Assembly: GCF_038066715.1 (NCBI RefSeq)
Contig: NZ_JBBUKT010000001.1
Span: 186,001-250,000 of the forward strand
Reading direction: 5' to 3'
DNA length: 64,000 nt
Origin: Luteolibacter sp. Y139
GTDB taxonomy: Bacteria; Verrucomicrobiota; Verrucomicrobiia; Verrucomicrobiales; Akkermansiaceae
The number at the start of each line of letters is the position of its first letter. Within the stretch, counting starts at the first letter, position 1. Below, piece by piece: positions 53,600-62,987 of this stretch. The notes beneath the pieces are model-generated. The model saw only the letters and a list, made by a program, of their open reading frames with translations. It was not told where the DNA came from and ran no database searches. The position numbers and the translations under genes are program-made.

Positions 53600-55384
53600 T
53601 TGGTCGCCTACCAACATCCCGCGGGGCTCAATCCGCTCCAACGCTTCCGCCAAGCCGGCTCTGTCCTCAAGGGCACCAGCCGCGCGGATAACGCCGCCTG
53701 GTACCGCAGTGCGCTCGAACTGGATTTCCAGCTTCACTTGCGCGCCGACGGCAATCGCGTCGATTCCCGCCTCTTTGACCGCCGGTCCGGCCAATGGACC
53801 CCTGGTCCCCAGCTTTCCGAGGCGCACGCCACCGACCTCACCTTGATCCCCGCTTTCGCGGCCGAGGTCATCCGTGTCGCCCAAGCCGCCAAGGCCGATT
53901 CGATCGGTGTCGTCCTTCATCTGGCTGACGAGTTCGCAACTTCCGAACTCAAGCCCGAGCTCGACAACCCCGGCGCTCTCGCCGAGCTGCGCACCACGAT
54001 CGAGTCCGACCCCAAGAGCATTCTCGACGACTCCTCGGTGTCCGCCACCGAGTCGAGCTGGAGGCTCATCCCCTACCCTGCCGCCGGCAGCGAGGCGATC
54101 GCCACCACCGTCTGCCTGTCTCGCAGCTGGGCCGCATTCCTCGATGAGCTGCGCAAGACCGGTGAAGAGAAGAACTTCCCTGTCATCACCCGGGCTGTCA
54201 GCGCACCGCTCGTCTGCCTGCTCGCGCTGCCCGAGTTGAAGCGGGATGAATTGGTCCGCCCGCTGATCGCGGTGCTGCCTTACCACCGCTTCACGTTGCT
54301 GGCCTTCTTCAATGAGCACGGCGACCTCCGCCTGCTCCGTACGCTCCAGCATCGCGGCCAGCGCCGCCCCACGAATCTCCGGCACGCCGCATCCACCACG
54401 GCAGCCGCACTCGAACTGGCAGACCCCGAGGTCTATCTCCTTTCCACCGGTGAAATCACCGACCCGCAGCTCGCTGCGGACCTGCAACTGGTATTCCCCG
54501 CCGCCTCCATCCGCGAGGTCGACTGGGTCGGCACTCCCTACGCGGCGGTCACCGCCGGAGTGGGACCGGAACCACAGATTGCCTCTTCTGTCGCCACCGC
54601 CCCGGAAACTCCGTTGGCATCCTCCCACACCTTCGGCGTGTTGCGTGGCGATGGCTGGGCCACCCAGGATTTCCTGCCGGTGTCCCGCGAACTGGCTGAA
54701 GTCTATCCGGCCAGCAGCGAGATGAAGCTGCTCCGCGCTGCCCGCTATGCCCGCCTGGGCTTTGCGGCGCTCACGGTCCTCGCGCTCGCCTTCTTCGGCC
54801 TGCAGATGCTGGATCTGGTGCGCAAGCCCGAGTTCACCTTCAACTCCGACGGAGCCAAGTCGCAGAAGCAACGCCTCACCTTCCTCGCTTCCGAGCGGAC
54901 CCGCGTCGATCACTGGGACAATCTGTTGGAAGACCGCTCCAAGGGATGGGTCTCCATGGAACTCCTGAGCACCCTCTTCCCTGAGAAGAGCGGGTTCATC
55001 GTGAAGACCTTCTATCACACCGTCCGCCCCGAGTCCCTTCCTGGCCAGGCCAAGGCCGGATTCATCCGCGAATGGAAGATCACCGGCCTGGCCCGTGACG
55101 AAGCGCTGGACCAGCTGAACATCCTCAATACCCGCGACGGCATCTCGGCCGTCTTCAAGCAGGTCGCCGACACCACCGGCAATACCTCCTTCAAGACCGA
55201 TCTGCCGAGCCGCACCCTGGTGGTCACCGTCCGCACCCTGGAAAACTCCAGCTACCGGGCAGGTCCGCCTGAAGAAGCAGCAAGCCTCGACGACTCCACT
55301 TACCCGTTCTCGTTCGACCTGACGATCACGCAACGCTTCGAATCGTCCGATCAACTGGCTGTGGTCCTCGCCAAGGCCCCCTGA
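53600..55384 (+). CDS. PilM/PilN-like fusion protein of the pilus inner-membrane complex
   Basis: A 594-residue protein. The N-terminal 380 residues look like a divergent actin-fold PilM domain, a single span follows (about 382-405, AARYARLGFAALTVLALAFFGL), then a PilN-like periplasmic part (about 410-594). So it joins two proteins that are separate in other type IV pilus systems. The nucleotide-binding motifs of PilM are not recognisable. The frame allows only TTG 53600 near the start (an upstream in-frame TGA is at 53573), so the exact N-terminus is uncertain. It corresponds by position to Akkermansia Amuc_1101. Confidence 0.72.
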   Translation: MVAYQHPAGLNPLQRFRQAGSVLKGTSRADNAAWYRSALELDFQLHLRADGNRVDSRLFDRRSGQWTPGPQLSEAHATDLTLIPAFAAEVIRVAQAAKADSIGVVLHLADEFATSELKPELDNPGALAELRTTIESDPKSILDDSSVSATESSWRLIPYPAAGSEAIATTVCLSRSWAAFLDELRKTGEEKNFPVITRAVSAPLVCLLALPELKRDELVRPLIAVLPYHRFTLLAFFNEHGDLRLLRTLQHRGQRRPTNLRHAASTTAAALELADPEVYLLSTGEITDPQLAADLQLVFPAASIREVDWVGTPYAAVTAGVGPEPQIASSVATAPETPLASSHTFGVLRGDGWATQDFLPVSRELAEVYPASSEMKLLRAARYARLGFAALTVLALAFFGLQMLDLVRKPEFTFNSDGAKSQKQRLTFLASERTRVDHWDNLLEDRSKGWVSMELLSTLFPEKSGFIVKTFYHTVRPESLPGQAKAGFIREWKITGLARDEALDQLNILNTRDGISAVFKQVADTTGNTSFKTDLPSRTLVVTVRTLENSSYRAGPPEEAASLDDSTYPFSFDLTITQRFESSDQLAVVLAKAP

Positions 55385-55403
55385 CCTCCACCCATCGATC
55401 TCC

Positions 55404-55937
55404 ATGTTTTACCGTCAATCCATCATCCTGTTCGGCTTCGTGGTGCCGTTCGCGATCTGCGCGGTCGTCGTCGGCGGAGGGATGATCCTCAAGTCGAAGA
55501 CCTCGGCCTCGTTCCTCGAAAAGCAGTCGCTCTACAAGAGCGCCGAGAGCGATCGCATCGGTGCCCTCGGCATCGAAGCTCAGATCAGCAAGAAGCGCCC
55601 TCACATGGAACGCTGGCTCTCCCAGGTCGGAAAGGAGACCGCCAGCTCGATCACCTCGAACCTCAAGCAAATCGCGGATTCCCTGCCCTCGAAGGAATTC
55701 CAACAAACCGCGGTTGATTACCCGAACTCGAAGGGCGGCTTTGCCACCTCGGCGGCACAGGATTCTTCCCAAGTCCGCCTCGCCTTCCGCGGCACCTTCC
55801 GCTCGGTGCAGATGGCGCTTGCTGAATTGGAATCCCGCATGCCTCAGCTCCAGCTCCACGAGCTCAAGATCGATCCGAGCGGCTCCTCCACTTCCTCACT
55901 GAACTTCCAGGTCACCTACACCGCGTGGGAAAAATGA
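55404..55937 (+). CDS. PilO-like pilus alignment protein
   Basis: A 177-residue protein with one N-terminal span (about 8-28, LFGFVVPFAICAVVVGGGMIL), a coiled-coil-like segment (about 35-100) and a ferredoxin-like C-terminal fold (about 110-177, SSQVRLAFRGTFRSVQMALAELESRMPQLQLHELKID). This is the PilO layout. It takes the position of Amuc_1100 in Akkermansia, the outer-membrane/pilus-associated protein known for immune signalling, but is shorter (177 against about 317 residues). The stop overlaps the next gene's ATG. Confidence 0.72.
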   Translation: MFYRQSIILFGFVVPFAICAVVVGGGMILKSKTSASFLEKQSLYKSAESDRIGALGIEAQISKKRPHMERWLSQVGKETASSITSNLKQIADSLPSKEFQQTAVDYPNSKGGFATSAAQDSSQVRLAFRGTFRSVQMALAELESRMPQLQLHELKIDPSGSSTSSLNFQVTYTAWEK

Positions 55938-56641
55938 AAACGACACCCTTTCTCCCGATCCTGACCCTCACGACCGGTCTCCTGCTCACCGCAGGGCCGG
56001 CCTTCGCGCAGATGGCCGAGGGCCTCGATAACACTCCCGAGGCGACTCCGGCAGCAGCGGCTGCCGCAGCCGCGAAGAAGCCGGAGGCAGCACCCGCGGC
56101 AGCGGTCGAGACCAAGGAAATCGAAGCCTCCCGTTTCGCTGGCGACGAGCTGCCTGCTTATGTCCGCCAGCTCGCCGCTCGCTTCTCCATCCGCAAGCGG
56201 ACCACCGATTGCTTCGGTCGCTATCAGGACCCGAACTTCGTGGCTCCGGAGCCCAAGGCGATCAACAAGACCCCGGGCCCGCGCTCCTATAAGCCGGAGC
56301 CGCCCATGCCCTTCTCGGACGTGGTCGCAGGCATCACGATCAACACCGTGATTCCCGGAAAACAAAAGTTCCTCATCGGCAACCGCAGCTTCAGCGCCAA
56401 CGACTCGTTCTCCGTGAGATTGCCGAACGGCAAACAGCTCACGGTCAAAGTGGTGTCCGTCACCGCCGAGCGCATTCGCTTCCGCAACGTCACCACCAAT
56501 GAGACGGCGGACCTCACCCTGAACATGCTTCCAGCCGGCATGCAGAAGGGCACCGGCAAGATCACTGCCCCGGGCTTCGAGCCTGTCGATTCCAACGCCC
56601 CCGTTGAGATCCAACCCTCCGTCCCTCTGTCCAACAACTGA
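55934..56641 (+). CDS. PilP-like periplasmic pilus protein
   Basis: A 235-residue exported protein: signal peptide (MKTTPFLPILTLTTGLLLTAGPAFA), Ala/Pro/Glu-rich linker (about 30-60), and a beta-rich C-terminal domain (about 135-210, INTVIPGKQKFLIGNRSFSANDSFSVRLPNGKQLTVKVVSVTAERIRF) that resembles the pilotin-like PilP C-terminal domain that meets the secretin. ATG 55934 overlaps the previous TGA; a GTG three codons earlier is less likely. Between PilO-like and secretin genes this is the PilP place. Confidence 0.68.
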   Translation: MKTTPFLPILTLTTGLLLTAGPAFAQMAEGLDNTPEATPAAAAAAAAKKPEAAPAAAVETKEIEASRFAGDELPAYVRQLAARFSIRKRTTDCFGRYQDPNFVAPEPKAINKTPGPRSYKPEPPMPFSDVVAGITINTVIPGKQKFLIGNRSFSANDSFSVRLPNGKQLTVKVVSVTAERIRFRNVTTNETADLTLNMLPAGMQKGTGKITAPGFEPVDSNAPVEIQPSVPLSNN

Positions 56642-56685
56642 TCCAGATCCTCTTCCCCCTGCTGTCCCACACACACCCGCACACC

Positions 56686-58563
56686 ATGAAGCCTGCCATC
56701 GCCGTCGCCACGTTGCTGGCCCTCCCTACGCCCCATCTTTTCGCTCAGAATGATGGGCCCGTAGCCATTGATCCTCCTCTCGCTGCGGCCGAGCCCGCGG
56801 TGCCGAATCTGCCGCCGCCCGCCCCTGTTCCGGAGCCCCCTCCTGCTCCCGCTGACCTGCCCGCGCCTCCGGCCGTGCCCGCCGCACCCGGAGCTGCCGA
56901 GTTGCCGGCTGCCCCGCCGGTGGAACCAGTGACACCGCCGCAATCCGATCTCAATGCTTCTGGCAAGCCCATCACCGCCCATCCGGGCGCTCCTGGTGCC
57001 GCCGGCCAAGAGACCATTCAACCGTCCGACGAAGGCTACCTCATCAAGGACGCCCCGTTGAATGACATCTTCCAGTTCCTCGCCAAGCAGGCAGGCCGCC
57101 AGTACTTCCACAACGCGAAGATCGCCACGCCGGACTATCGCGTGACGGGTCACCTCAATGATGGCAACCCGCTCAATCAAATGGAAGAGCTGGCCTTCAT
57201 GTATGGCCTCACGCTCTACACCAAGGGCAACACCATCTACGCCCTGAGCCAGGCCCAGCTCGGCCAGCTGCCCAGCGCCGAGTTCAACTACCAGCTCCAG
57301 TACCTCCGCCCGACCGATATCGAGCAGATCAAGTCCCTGCTGGTTCCGATGCTCACTCCGGGCACCGGCATCGTGAACTTCGAGCCGAAGACGAATACAA
57401 TCGTCATCATCGACACCGCCCACCGCATCGAGCAGGCCCGCGAATTCCTCCACAACATCGACAAGGCCAAGGGCCAGATCGTCGTCGAAACGAAGATCAT
57501 CCGGGTCAACAGCACTGCCGCCCAACGCACCGGTGTGAACTGGTCCGCCTCGCTCGGTGAGGCCGGCACCTCGCTGGAACTCGCTGGCAGCCTCAACTCG
57601 CTGTTCGGCATCAATACCGCCGGCTTCGTCACCAAGGGCGGCACCACCGGTTCCGCGCTCTCCTCGGCTGAAACCACCACTGCCGCCGCCGGCAGCACCT
57701 CCGACCTGGTGCTGTCACCGATCCAGCTCAATGGCGTGTTGCGCGCTCTGGCCGAAGGAAACTTCGCCACCCAGATCTCCAACCCAACGCTGATCACGGA
57801 AGACAACGAACAAGGTTCGATCTCCATCATCGACCGCGTGCCGATCATCACGCAGACCCAGAGCGGCACCGGCAATACCGCCATCGTGACCGAAGAAGTC
57901 CGCTACAAGATCGATGCCTCCGACAAGGCCATCACCGACGAGCCCGACAAGCATCGCGAAATCGGTATCTCCCTCTCGGTCACGCCGACGCTCCTTCCGG
58001 ACGGCACCGTCCGCATGAAGCTCCGCCCGCGCTCCGCACAGATCGTGCAGCAGGTGGTCGGCCAGACCGGCAACGTTTACCCCCGCGTAACGGAGTCGAT
58101 GATCGAATCGCTCTCGCGCGTTCCGGATGGCCACTCGCTCATCGTCGGCGGCTTCTACGGCGAGGTTCAGAACAAGGATCGCACCAAGATCCCGCTCCTC
58201 GGCGACCTCCCGGTCCTGAACTTCTTCTTCAAGAGCAAGGACACCATCAAGGAACACGCCAGCCTCGTCTTCATCGTGACTCCCACGTCCTACGATCCGT
58301 CGAGCAAGAAGGCGACCGCCCAACAGTCCAGCCGCATCCATCGCAATACGATGCTGCCGCAAGATCACGACTGGGTGGACCCTGAGTGCAATCCGGGCCC
58401 GGCTCACGAGCCGAACCTTCAGCGGGGTATCCGCGATCTGCGCCCGCAGGAAGCGCCCTACTATCCGACCGAACAGGAGTTGAACCGCTCCAAGGCGGCT
58501 CCGGCACCGGTTCCGGCATCGACGACGAAGAGCCGCTCGCGCGCTGGTAACCCGAGCAAGTGA
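56686..58563 (+). CDS. Type IV pilus / type II-like secretin (PilQ-like)
   Basis: A 625-residue outer-membrane secretin. After a signal peptide (MKPAIAVATLLALPTPHLFA) come a Pro/Ala-rich stretch (about 25-110), N-domains (about 110-255, including PLNDIFQFLAKQAGRQYFHN), and the secretin core (about 265-560). The core shows VEEVRYK-type strands, the VPIITQTQSG lip region, SLIVGGFYGEVQNKDRTKIPLLGDLPVLNFFFKS and SLVFIVTPT. It forms the outer-membrane pore. It corresponds to Amuc_1098. Confidence 0.9.
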   Translation: MKPAIAVATLLALPTPHLFAQNDGPVAIDPPLAAAEPAVPNLPPPAPVPEPPPAPADLPAPPAVPAAPGAAELPAAPPVEPVTPPQSDLNASGKPITAHPGAPGAAGQETIQPSDEGYLIKDAPLNDIFQFLAKQAGRQYFHNAKIATPDYRVTGHLNDGNPLNQMEELAFMYGLTLYTKGNTIYALSQAQLGQLPSAEFNYQLQYLRPTDIEQIKSLLVPMLTPGTGIVNFEPKTNTIVIIDTAHRIEQAREFLHNIDKAKGQIVVETKIIRVNSTAAQRTGVNWSASLGEAGTSLELAGSLNSLFGINTAGFVTKGGTTGSALSSAETTTAAAGSTSDLVLSPIQLNGVLRALAEGNFATQISNPTLITEDNEQGSISIIDRVPIITQTQSGTGNTAIVTEEVRYKIDASDKAITDEPDKHREIGISLSVTPTLLPDGTVRMKLRPRSAQIVQQVVGQTGNVYPRVTESMIESLSRVPDGHSLIVGGFYGEVQNKDRTKIPLLGDLPVLNFFFKSKDTIKEHASLVFIVTPTSYDPSSKKATAQQSSRIHRNTMLPQDHDWVDPECNPGPAHEPNLQRGIRDLRPQEAPYYPTEQELNRSKAAPAPVPASTTKSRSRAGNPSK

Positions 58564-58621
58564 GACGGCGGGCGGGGAATCCTTCCCCGCCCCATCCGTT
58601 TTCACCCAACCGACGACACCC

Positions 58622-59194
58622 ATGTCATCCCCCTACACTCCCGCCACTCCTGCCGTGCGGAAACCCGGCGACGCCTTGCAACTGCTCCACACCTGTCTGG
58701 AGCAGACGATACAGGCGCTCCAGGCTACCGGCATCGCCACCGAGACTGAGCTCGCACGCATGCAAGCTCACTTCGAACGCTCGGTGAATCAGGGCGAGCC
58801 TCTCGATCTGCTCGAGATCCTCGCCCGTGTGCAGGGAGCGGAGGAGGAACACGTGGGGATCGAGGTCGCGCGCATCACTCATGCGGTGTCGATGGTCATC
58901 CATCCGTCGCCACCGCTGGTGCCCTTCGCGGGCAAGCTGATTGCGCCCTCTGCCTTCTACGAATCCTTCGACCAGCTTCACCACACCGCCCGCGCCCTGC
59001 TGTCCCCCATCCTCTATGCCGAGGACACGGACGCGGTCGGCACCGGCGCCCTCAATCCCATCGCCGCACGCATCATGGCCGATGAAATCCTGAACGGTGT
59101 GAATCGCCGCTTCGGCATCAAGCCATTCGTCACCGCGGTCCGCATGGACTACGAGAGCTGGTCTTTCCTCACCCGCAAACACTTCGGATTGTGA
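58622..59194 (+). CDS. Conserved pilus-locus protein, unknown function
   Basis: A 190-residue protein without signal peptide or membrane span, predicted mainly helical. It lies between the secretin and the PilB-type ATPase and overlaps the latter by 4 bp (GTGA), so a cytoplasmic partner of the ATPase is a reasonable guess. No motif is recognised. Confidence 0.65.
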   Translation: MSSPYTPATPAVRKPGDALQLLHTCLEQTIQALQATGIATETELARMQAHFERSVNQGEPLDLLEILARVQGAEEEHVGIEVARITHAVSMVIHPSPPLVPFAGKLIAPSAFYESFDQLHHTARALLSPILYAEDTDAVGTGALNPIAARIMADEILNGVNRRFGIKPFVTAVRMDYESWSFLTRKHFGL

Positions 59195-60885
59195 TCGACT
59201 ACGACAGCATGTCCTTCAACGAGTTGATCAGCGGGCAAATCATGCGCGCGCTGGCCAACCACGATCCCCAGTACGCGGAACTGGAACACGATCAGGTCGC
59301 CAACCGCGTCACGCGCTACTGCTTCATGGGCGCGCTGGCCAAGATCAATGGCCTGCCCTTCTTCCCGAGGGTGGCGGAGTTCTGTGACGGCTCGCTGCAC
59401 ACCTACTGCGATCCCACCGTGCTCACCCGCGGGCTCTTCAGCCCGCTCTGCGTCACGGGTGACAAGCTCATCGTGGCGGTCGCCAACCCCTGGAGTCCGC
59501 TTCCTGACGAATACCTCGCCCCGCGTTTCCCGGATCTCGAGATCGTCAAGGTCGTCACCCTCGCCTCTGAAATCGCCCGCGCGATCGAGTCGGTCGGCAC
59601 CAATTCGGGCCCCAGCCGCTCCGAACTGGAAGCCATCGACGTCGAGGACAATGACGAGTCCATCCGCGACTTCGACGTCACCACCGACTACACCGAGCCG
59701 ATGGCCCAACTCGTGGCCACGGTGATGGCGGACGCGGTCAAAACCCGCGCTTCCGATATTCACTTCAAGGTCGAGAAGGAGTCGTTCTACTACGCCTATC
59801 GCGTCGACGGCGACATCGGCTCGAAGGTCGAGATCCCGATGAAGCTGAAGGACCGACTGGATGCCTTCCTTCTCAACCTGATGAAGCTCCCCACCGAAAT
59901 CCGCGCCACCGCGCCGGGTATCTCGGGCCGCTTCACCATCTCCTATTTCCACCGCCCCATCGACATTCGCTACGAGAGACACCGTACTTACCGCGGCTAT
60001 CACGTGACCATGCGTTTGCTCGATAAGAGCCACATCAACGTGACCCTCGGCAAGGGCACCCTCGCTTTCGACGAAGAGACCCTTTTCGAACTCAGCAAGG
60101 TGATGCGCGTCCCCGCCGGCATCATCGTCATGTCCGGTCCCACCGGTTCCGGTAAGTCGACGACGCTGAACGCCATCCTTCGCGAGCTGAACCGCCCGGA
60201 CGTCAATATCCTGACACTGGAAAACCCGGTGGAAGACGAAGTTCCCGGCATCACCCACTGCGACTTGAAGAGCCCGAAGGAGTTCAAGCCGATGATCGCT
60301 TCCTTCATGCGTTCCGACCCGGACATCATCCTCATGGGTGAGGTTCGCGACATCGAGTCCGCGGAACTCGCGATCGAAGCTGCGGTGACGGGCCACAAGG
60401 TGCTTACCACCATTCACACCCCGCGCGCCTCCCAGATCATCGAGCGTTTCGAGCAGCTCGGCATCGAGCGCTGGAAAATTGCCCAGACCCTCAAGGCTGC
60501 CTGCGCGCAACGTCTGGTGAAGCTGCTCTGCCCTTACTGCAAGGAACCCAAGGACGGCATCTCCGACCACGACCGGAGAACCTTCAACCTCGACGAGTCC
60601 TGGGCTACCGTTCCCGTCTTTGCCGCAAAATCAGGCGGCTGTGCTGAATGCCGCAACTCCGGCTACAGCGGTCGTACTGCCATTCTCGAAATCATTCCCA
60701 TCACCCCGAAGACCTCCGACATGCTGTCGAAGGGCGAAATTTCCCCTTACGAACTGGAAGTGAAGATCCAGAACGAAGGAATCTTGCCCAACCTGCGCCG
60801 AAGCGGCTTGCGCCTGCTTCGCGAAGGCAAAACCGACATTGAAGCCGTGGCGAAGGTCATCGACATGACTTACACCGATGAGTAG
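59191..60885 (+). CDS. PilB/GspE-type assembly ATPase
   Basis: A 564-residue ATPase with an N-terminal GspE-like domain (about 1-130) and catalytic domain. Walker A is GPTGSGKST (316-324), the Asp box LTLENPVEDE, Walker B IILMGEVRD and the His box TGHKVLTTIHT. The zinc site CPYC...CAEC (about 448-490) is typical of PilB/GspE. It drives pilus assembly at the inner membrane. The GTG start is taken because it overlaps the previous stop. It overlaps the platform gene by 8 bp. Confidence 0.92.
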   Translation: MIDYDSMSFNELISGQIMRALANHDPQYAELEHDQVANRVTRYCFMGALAKINGLPFFPRVAEFCDGSLHTYCDPTVLTRGLFSPLCVTGDKLIVAVANPWSPLPDEYLAPRFPDLEIVKVVTLASEIARAIESVGTNSGPSRSELEAIDVEDNDESIRDFDVTTDYTEPMAQLVATVMADAVKTRASDIHFKVEKESFYYAYRVDGDIGSKVEIPMKLKDRLDAFLLNLMKLPTEIRATAPGISGRFTISYFHRPIDIRYERHRTYRGYHVTMRLLDKSHINVTLGKGTLAFDEETLFELSKVMRVPAGIIVMSGPTGSGKSTTLNAILRELNRPDVNILTLENPVEDEVPGITHCDLKSPKEFKPMIASFMRSDPDIILMGEVRDIESAELAIEAAVTGHKVLTTIHTPRASQIIERFEQLGIERWKIAQTLKAACAQRLVKLLCPYCKEPKDGISDHDRRTFNLDESWATVPVFAAKSGGCAECRNSGYSGRTAILEIIPITPKTSDMLSKGEISPYELEVKIQNEGILPNLRRSGLRLLREGKTDIEAVAKVIDMTYTDE

Positions 60886-62023
60886 CGCCTCCGCCACCGC
60901 CAAGCCGGGCACTCCCGCGTCCGCCGCCAAGCCAGCCGCCCAAGGCGGCTCCTTCGGCTTCCTCAAGCAGACGAAGGTAAAGCTCTTCACCAAGAAGCAA
61001 CTGGTCTCGATGTTCCGTGGCCTCGCTTCGATGCTGCGCGCCCAGATCAATACCGCGGACGCACTCAAGTACTACGGTCAGGGCCTTCAGGACAAGGTGA
61101 TGTCCGAAGCCCTTTTGAAGATCCGCGAGGAGATCAATTCCGGCGTCAACGTGCACGAGGCATTCCGCCGCACCGGCCGCTTCTCGGACATGGTCATCGG
61201 TCTGATCCAGGCTGGTAGCGATGCCGGCCAGCTCCACCAGGCCTTCGGCGCACTCGCAGCCCGCTTCACCAGCGAGATGCAGTTCACCAAGGCGCTGCGC
61301 AAGGCCACCGTCATGCCTTCCGTCGTCATTACGGTCCTGGCTTCCGCCTTCGTTTTCTCGCAGGTCAGCATCGTCCCGCAGGTGCAAGACATGCTCAAGT
61401 CCGTGGCCCAGAAGCCCGACGGCATGACCGCCATCGCCTTCAAGGTCAGCGCCATCACCAGGGCGATCTGGCCCTTCGTTTTCGGCTCGGTCGTTGCGAT
61501 CGCCATCACCATCTGGCGTTCGGATAAGGTTCGCAACATGATCCTCGGCATCGGCATGTCCAAGTGGCGGCTGCTTCGCCTCATGATCATGAGCCTCCGG
61601 CAGATGACCTTCCTCTCCACCATGAAGATGCTGCACGCCAACGGCATCAACTTGGCGAAGTCGATCCGCGTCTCCGCCAACAGTGTGAAGGGCACCCCTT
61701 TCTATCAGGAACTCCGCGACGCCGCCGACAAATACGAAGGCTCCGGCGTTCCCCTCTCCACCGCCTTCTCCAAGTACACCTCGGTGGACTCGCAGGTGGT
61801 CCACATGATGTCCATCGGTGAAAAGTCCGCCTCGCTGGATGCGCAGCTCGAGATGCTCGCCCAGATGTATGAGGAGGACGCCGAGAACTACATGGGAACC
61901 TTCACCGCTGCCGTGAACTTCCTGGTCCTCATCATCGCCGTCTTCCTGATCGCTGCCGTTTTCATCGGAACCTTCCTGCCAATCTTCCTGATGGGTCCGA
62001 AGATGATGAACAGCAAGATGTAA
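60878..62023 (+). CDS. PilC/GspF-type inner-membrane platform protein
   Basis: A 381-residue protein with the GspF/PilC layout: a cytoplasmic N-terminal part with the first GspF repeat (about 45-140, GLASMLRAQINTADALKYY...), spans near 140-165 and 185-205, a second repeat (about 220-330, LSTMKMLHANGINLAKSI) and a C-terminal span (about 340-365). It docks the ATPase and lifts pilins from the membrane. Confidence 0.92.
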   Translation: MSSASATAKPGTPASAAKPAAQGGSFGFLKQTKVKLFTKKQLVSMFRGLASMLRAQINTADALKYYGQGLQDKVMSEALLKIREEINSGVNVHEAFRRTGRFSDMVIGLIQAGSDAGQLHQAFGALAARFTSEMQFTKALRKATVMPSVVITVLASAFVFSQVSIVPQVQDMLKSVAQKPDGMTAIAFKVSAITRAIWPFVFGSVVAIAITIWRSDKVRNMILGIGMSKWRLLRLMIMSLRQMTFLSTMKMLHANGINLAKSIRVSANSVKGTPFYQELRDAADKYEGSGVPLSTAFSKYTSVDSQVVHMMSIGEKSASLDAQLEMLAQMYEEDAENYMGTFTAAVNFLVLIIAVFLIAAVFIGTFLPIFLMGPKMMNSKM

Positions 62024-62042
62024 TCCCCAACCGCTTGTCGCC

Positions 62043-62504
62043 ATGCAACTGACTCGACTCGACCGTTGGCTAAGGGAGCGCTTCGTCTACGAGACCCACA
62101 TCTACACGCTTCGCTTGCCCGAAGCCGTGCCAGCCGGGGTCATCGCCGAAGAGCTTCCCGAGTCACCCGGCCGGCGCTTCAAGCACCGCTTCATCCTCCG
62201 CAGTGATGCCGCGGTGAAGGCGCTGATCGAGCAGCTGCGCGAGGGTAACCAGATGTTCACCACCCGGGTGGTGGATCGCGAGGCATGGTATGTCCCGCTG
62301 ATCGCGCCCCATGGCAAGTCCATCACCTGGTGGTTCGTCTGGCTCGGTGTGACCGGCATGGCGGTCTTCGGCCTGGTTCACCTCGGCCGCATCGCGTGGG
62401 CCAATCCGGAATTGCGGAAGAACGTCACCGAGGCGTTCTCGATTCTCAAGGGTGACGCGGCCAGACCGGATCGACCCGAGGAGCGAGGACCAAAGAAACG
62501 TTAA
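62043..62504 (+). CDS. Small membrane protein of the pilus locus
   Basis: A 153-residue protein with one span (about 95-118, ITWWFVWLGVTGMAVFGLVHLG) after a soluble N-terminal domain and a short basic tail. It lies 19 bp after the platform gene and before a second pilin. No family is recognised; a pilus accessory role is inferred from position only. Confidence 0.6.
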   Translation: MQLTRLDRWLRERFVYETHIYTLRLPEAVPAGVIAEELPESPGRRFKHRFILRSDAAVKALIEQLREGNQMFTTRVVDREAWYVPLIAPHGKSITWWFVWLGVTGMAVFGLVHLGRIAWANPELRKNVTEAFSILKGDAARPDRPEERGPKKR

Positions 62505-62555
62505 GATTTCCGGCTTTTCAAGCCCCCTTAAACAACCTAGGTTCCCACTCGTCCC

Positions 62556-62987
62556 ATGAAATCCCGTGTCCATGGCCAATCGTCGCACCGTGGCTTCACG
62601 CTGCTGGAGTTGACGTTGGTAATGTCAGTGCTCCTGCTGCTGATCACCGTCGGCCTGAAGTCGAACAATGCCTTCAAGACCTGGAAGCTCGCTCGCGAGG
62701 CCTCCGATACCCTGCGCACCGTGTACATCGCGCAGCGCACCTACCTCGCCGACAATCCGACCACGGCAATGAGCGCGCTGACTCCCGCGCTGTTGCTGCC
62801 GTACATCCAGAACGGCCCCACCGTTTTCCCCACCGCCAAGTCGGTGACCGGAGCGACGCTCAATGTCTTCGTGGGCGCATCGCCGCCGTTCTACACGACC
62901 ACCGCCACCGTTTCCGGTGCCACCTCGCCCTCTCGTTACGACCCCTCCGGATCCACCACCGATTCCCTCTGGGATGTAGGAGAATGA
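62556..62987 (+). CDS. Second type IV pilin-like protein
   Basis: A 143-residue prepilin with a 13-residue leader ending HRG and FTLLELTLVMSVLLLLITVGL after the cleavage site (Phe at +1, Glu at +5). The C-terminus is Thr/Ser-rich (TTTATVSGATSPS, DPSGSTTD). It differs clearly from the pilin at 53031, so it is probably a minor pilin. The stop overlaps the next ATG. Confidence 0.85.
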   Translation: MKSRVHGQSSHRGFTLLELTLVMSVLLLLITVGLKSNNAFKTWKLAREASDTLRTVYIAQRTYLADNPTTAMSALTPALLLPYIQNGPTVFPTAKSVTGATLNVFVGASPPFYTTTATVSGATSPSRYDPSGSTTDSLWDVGE

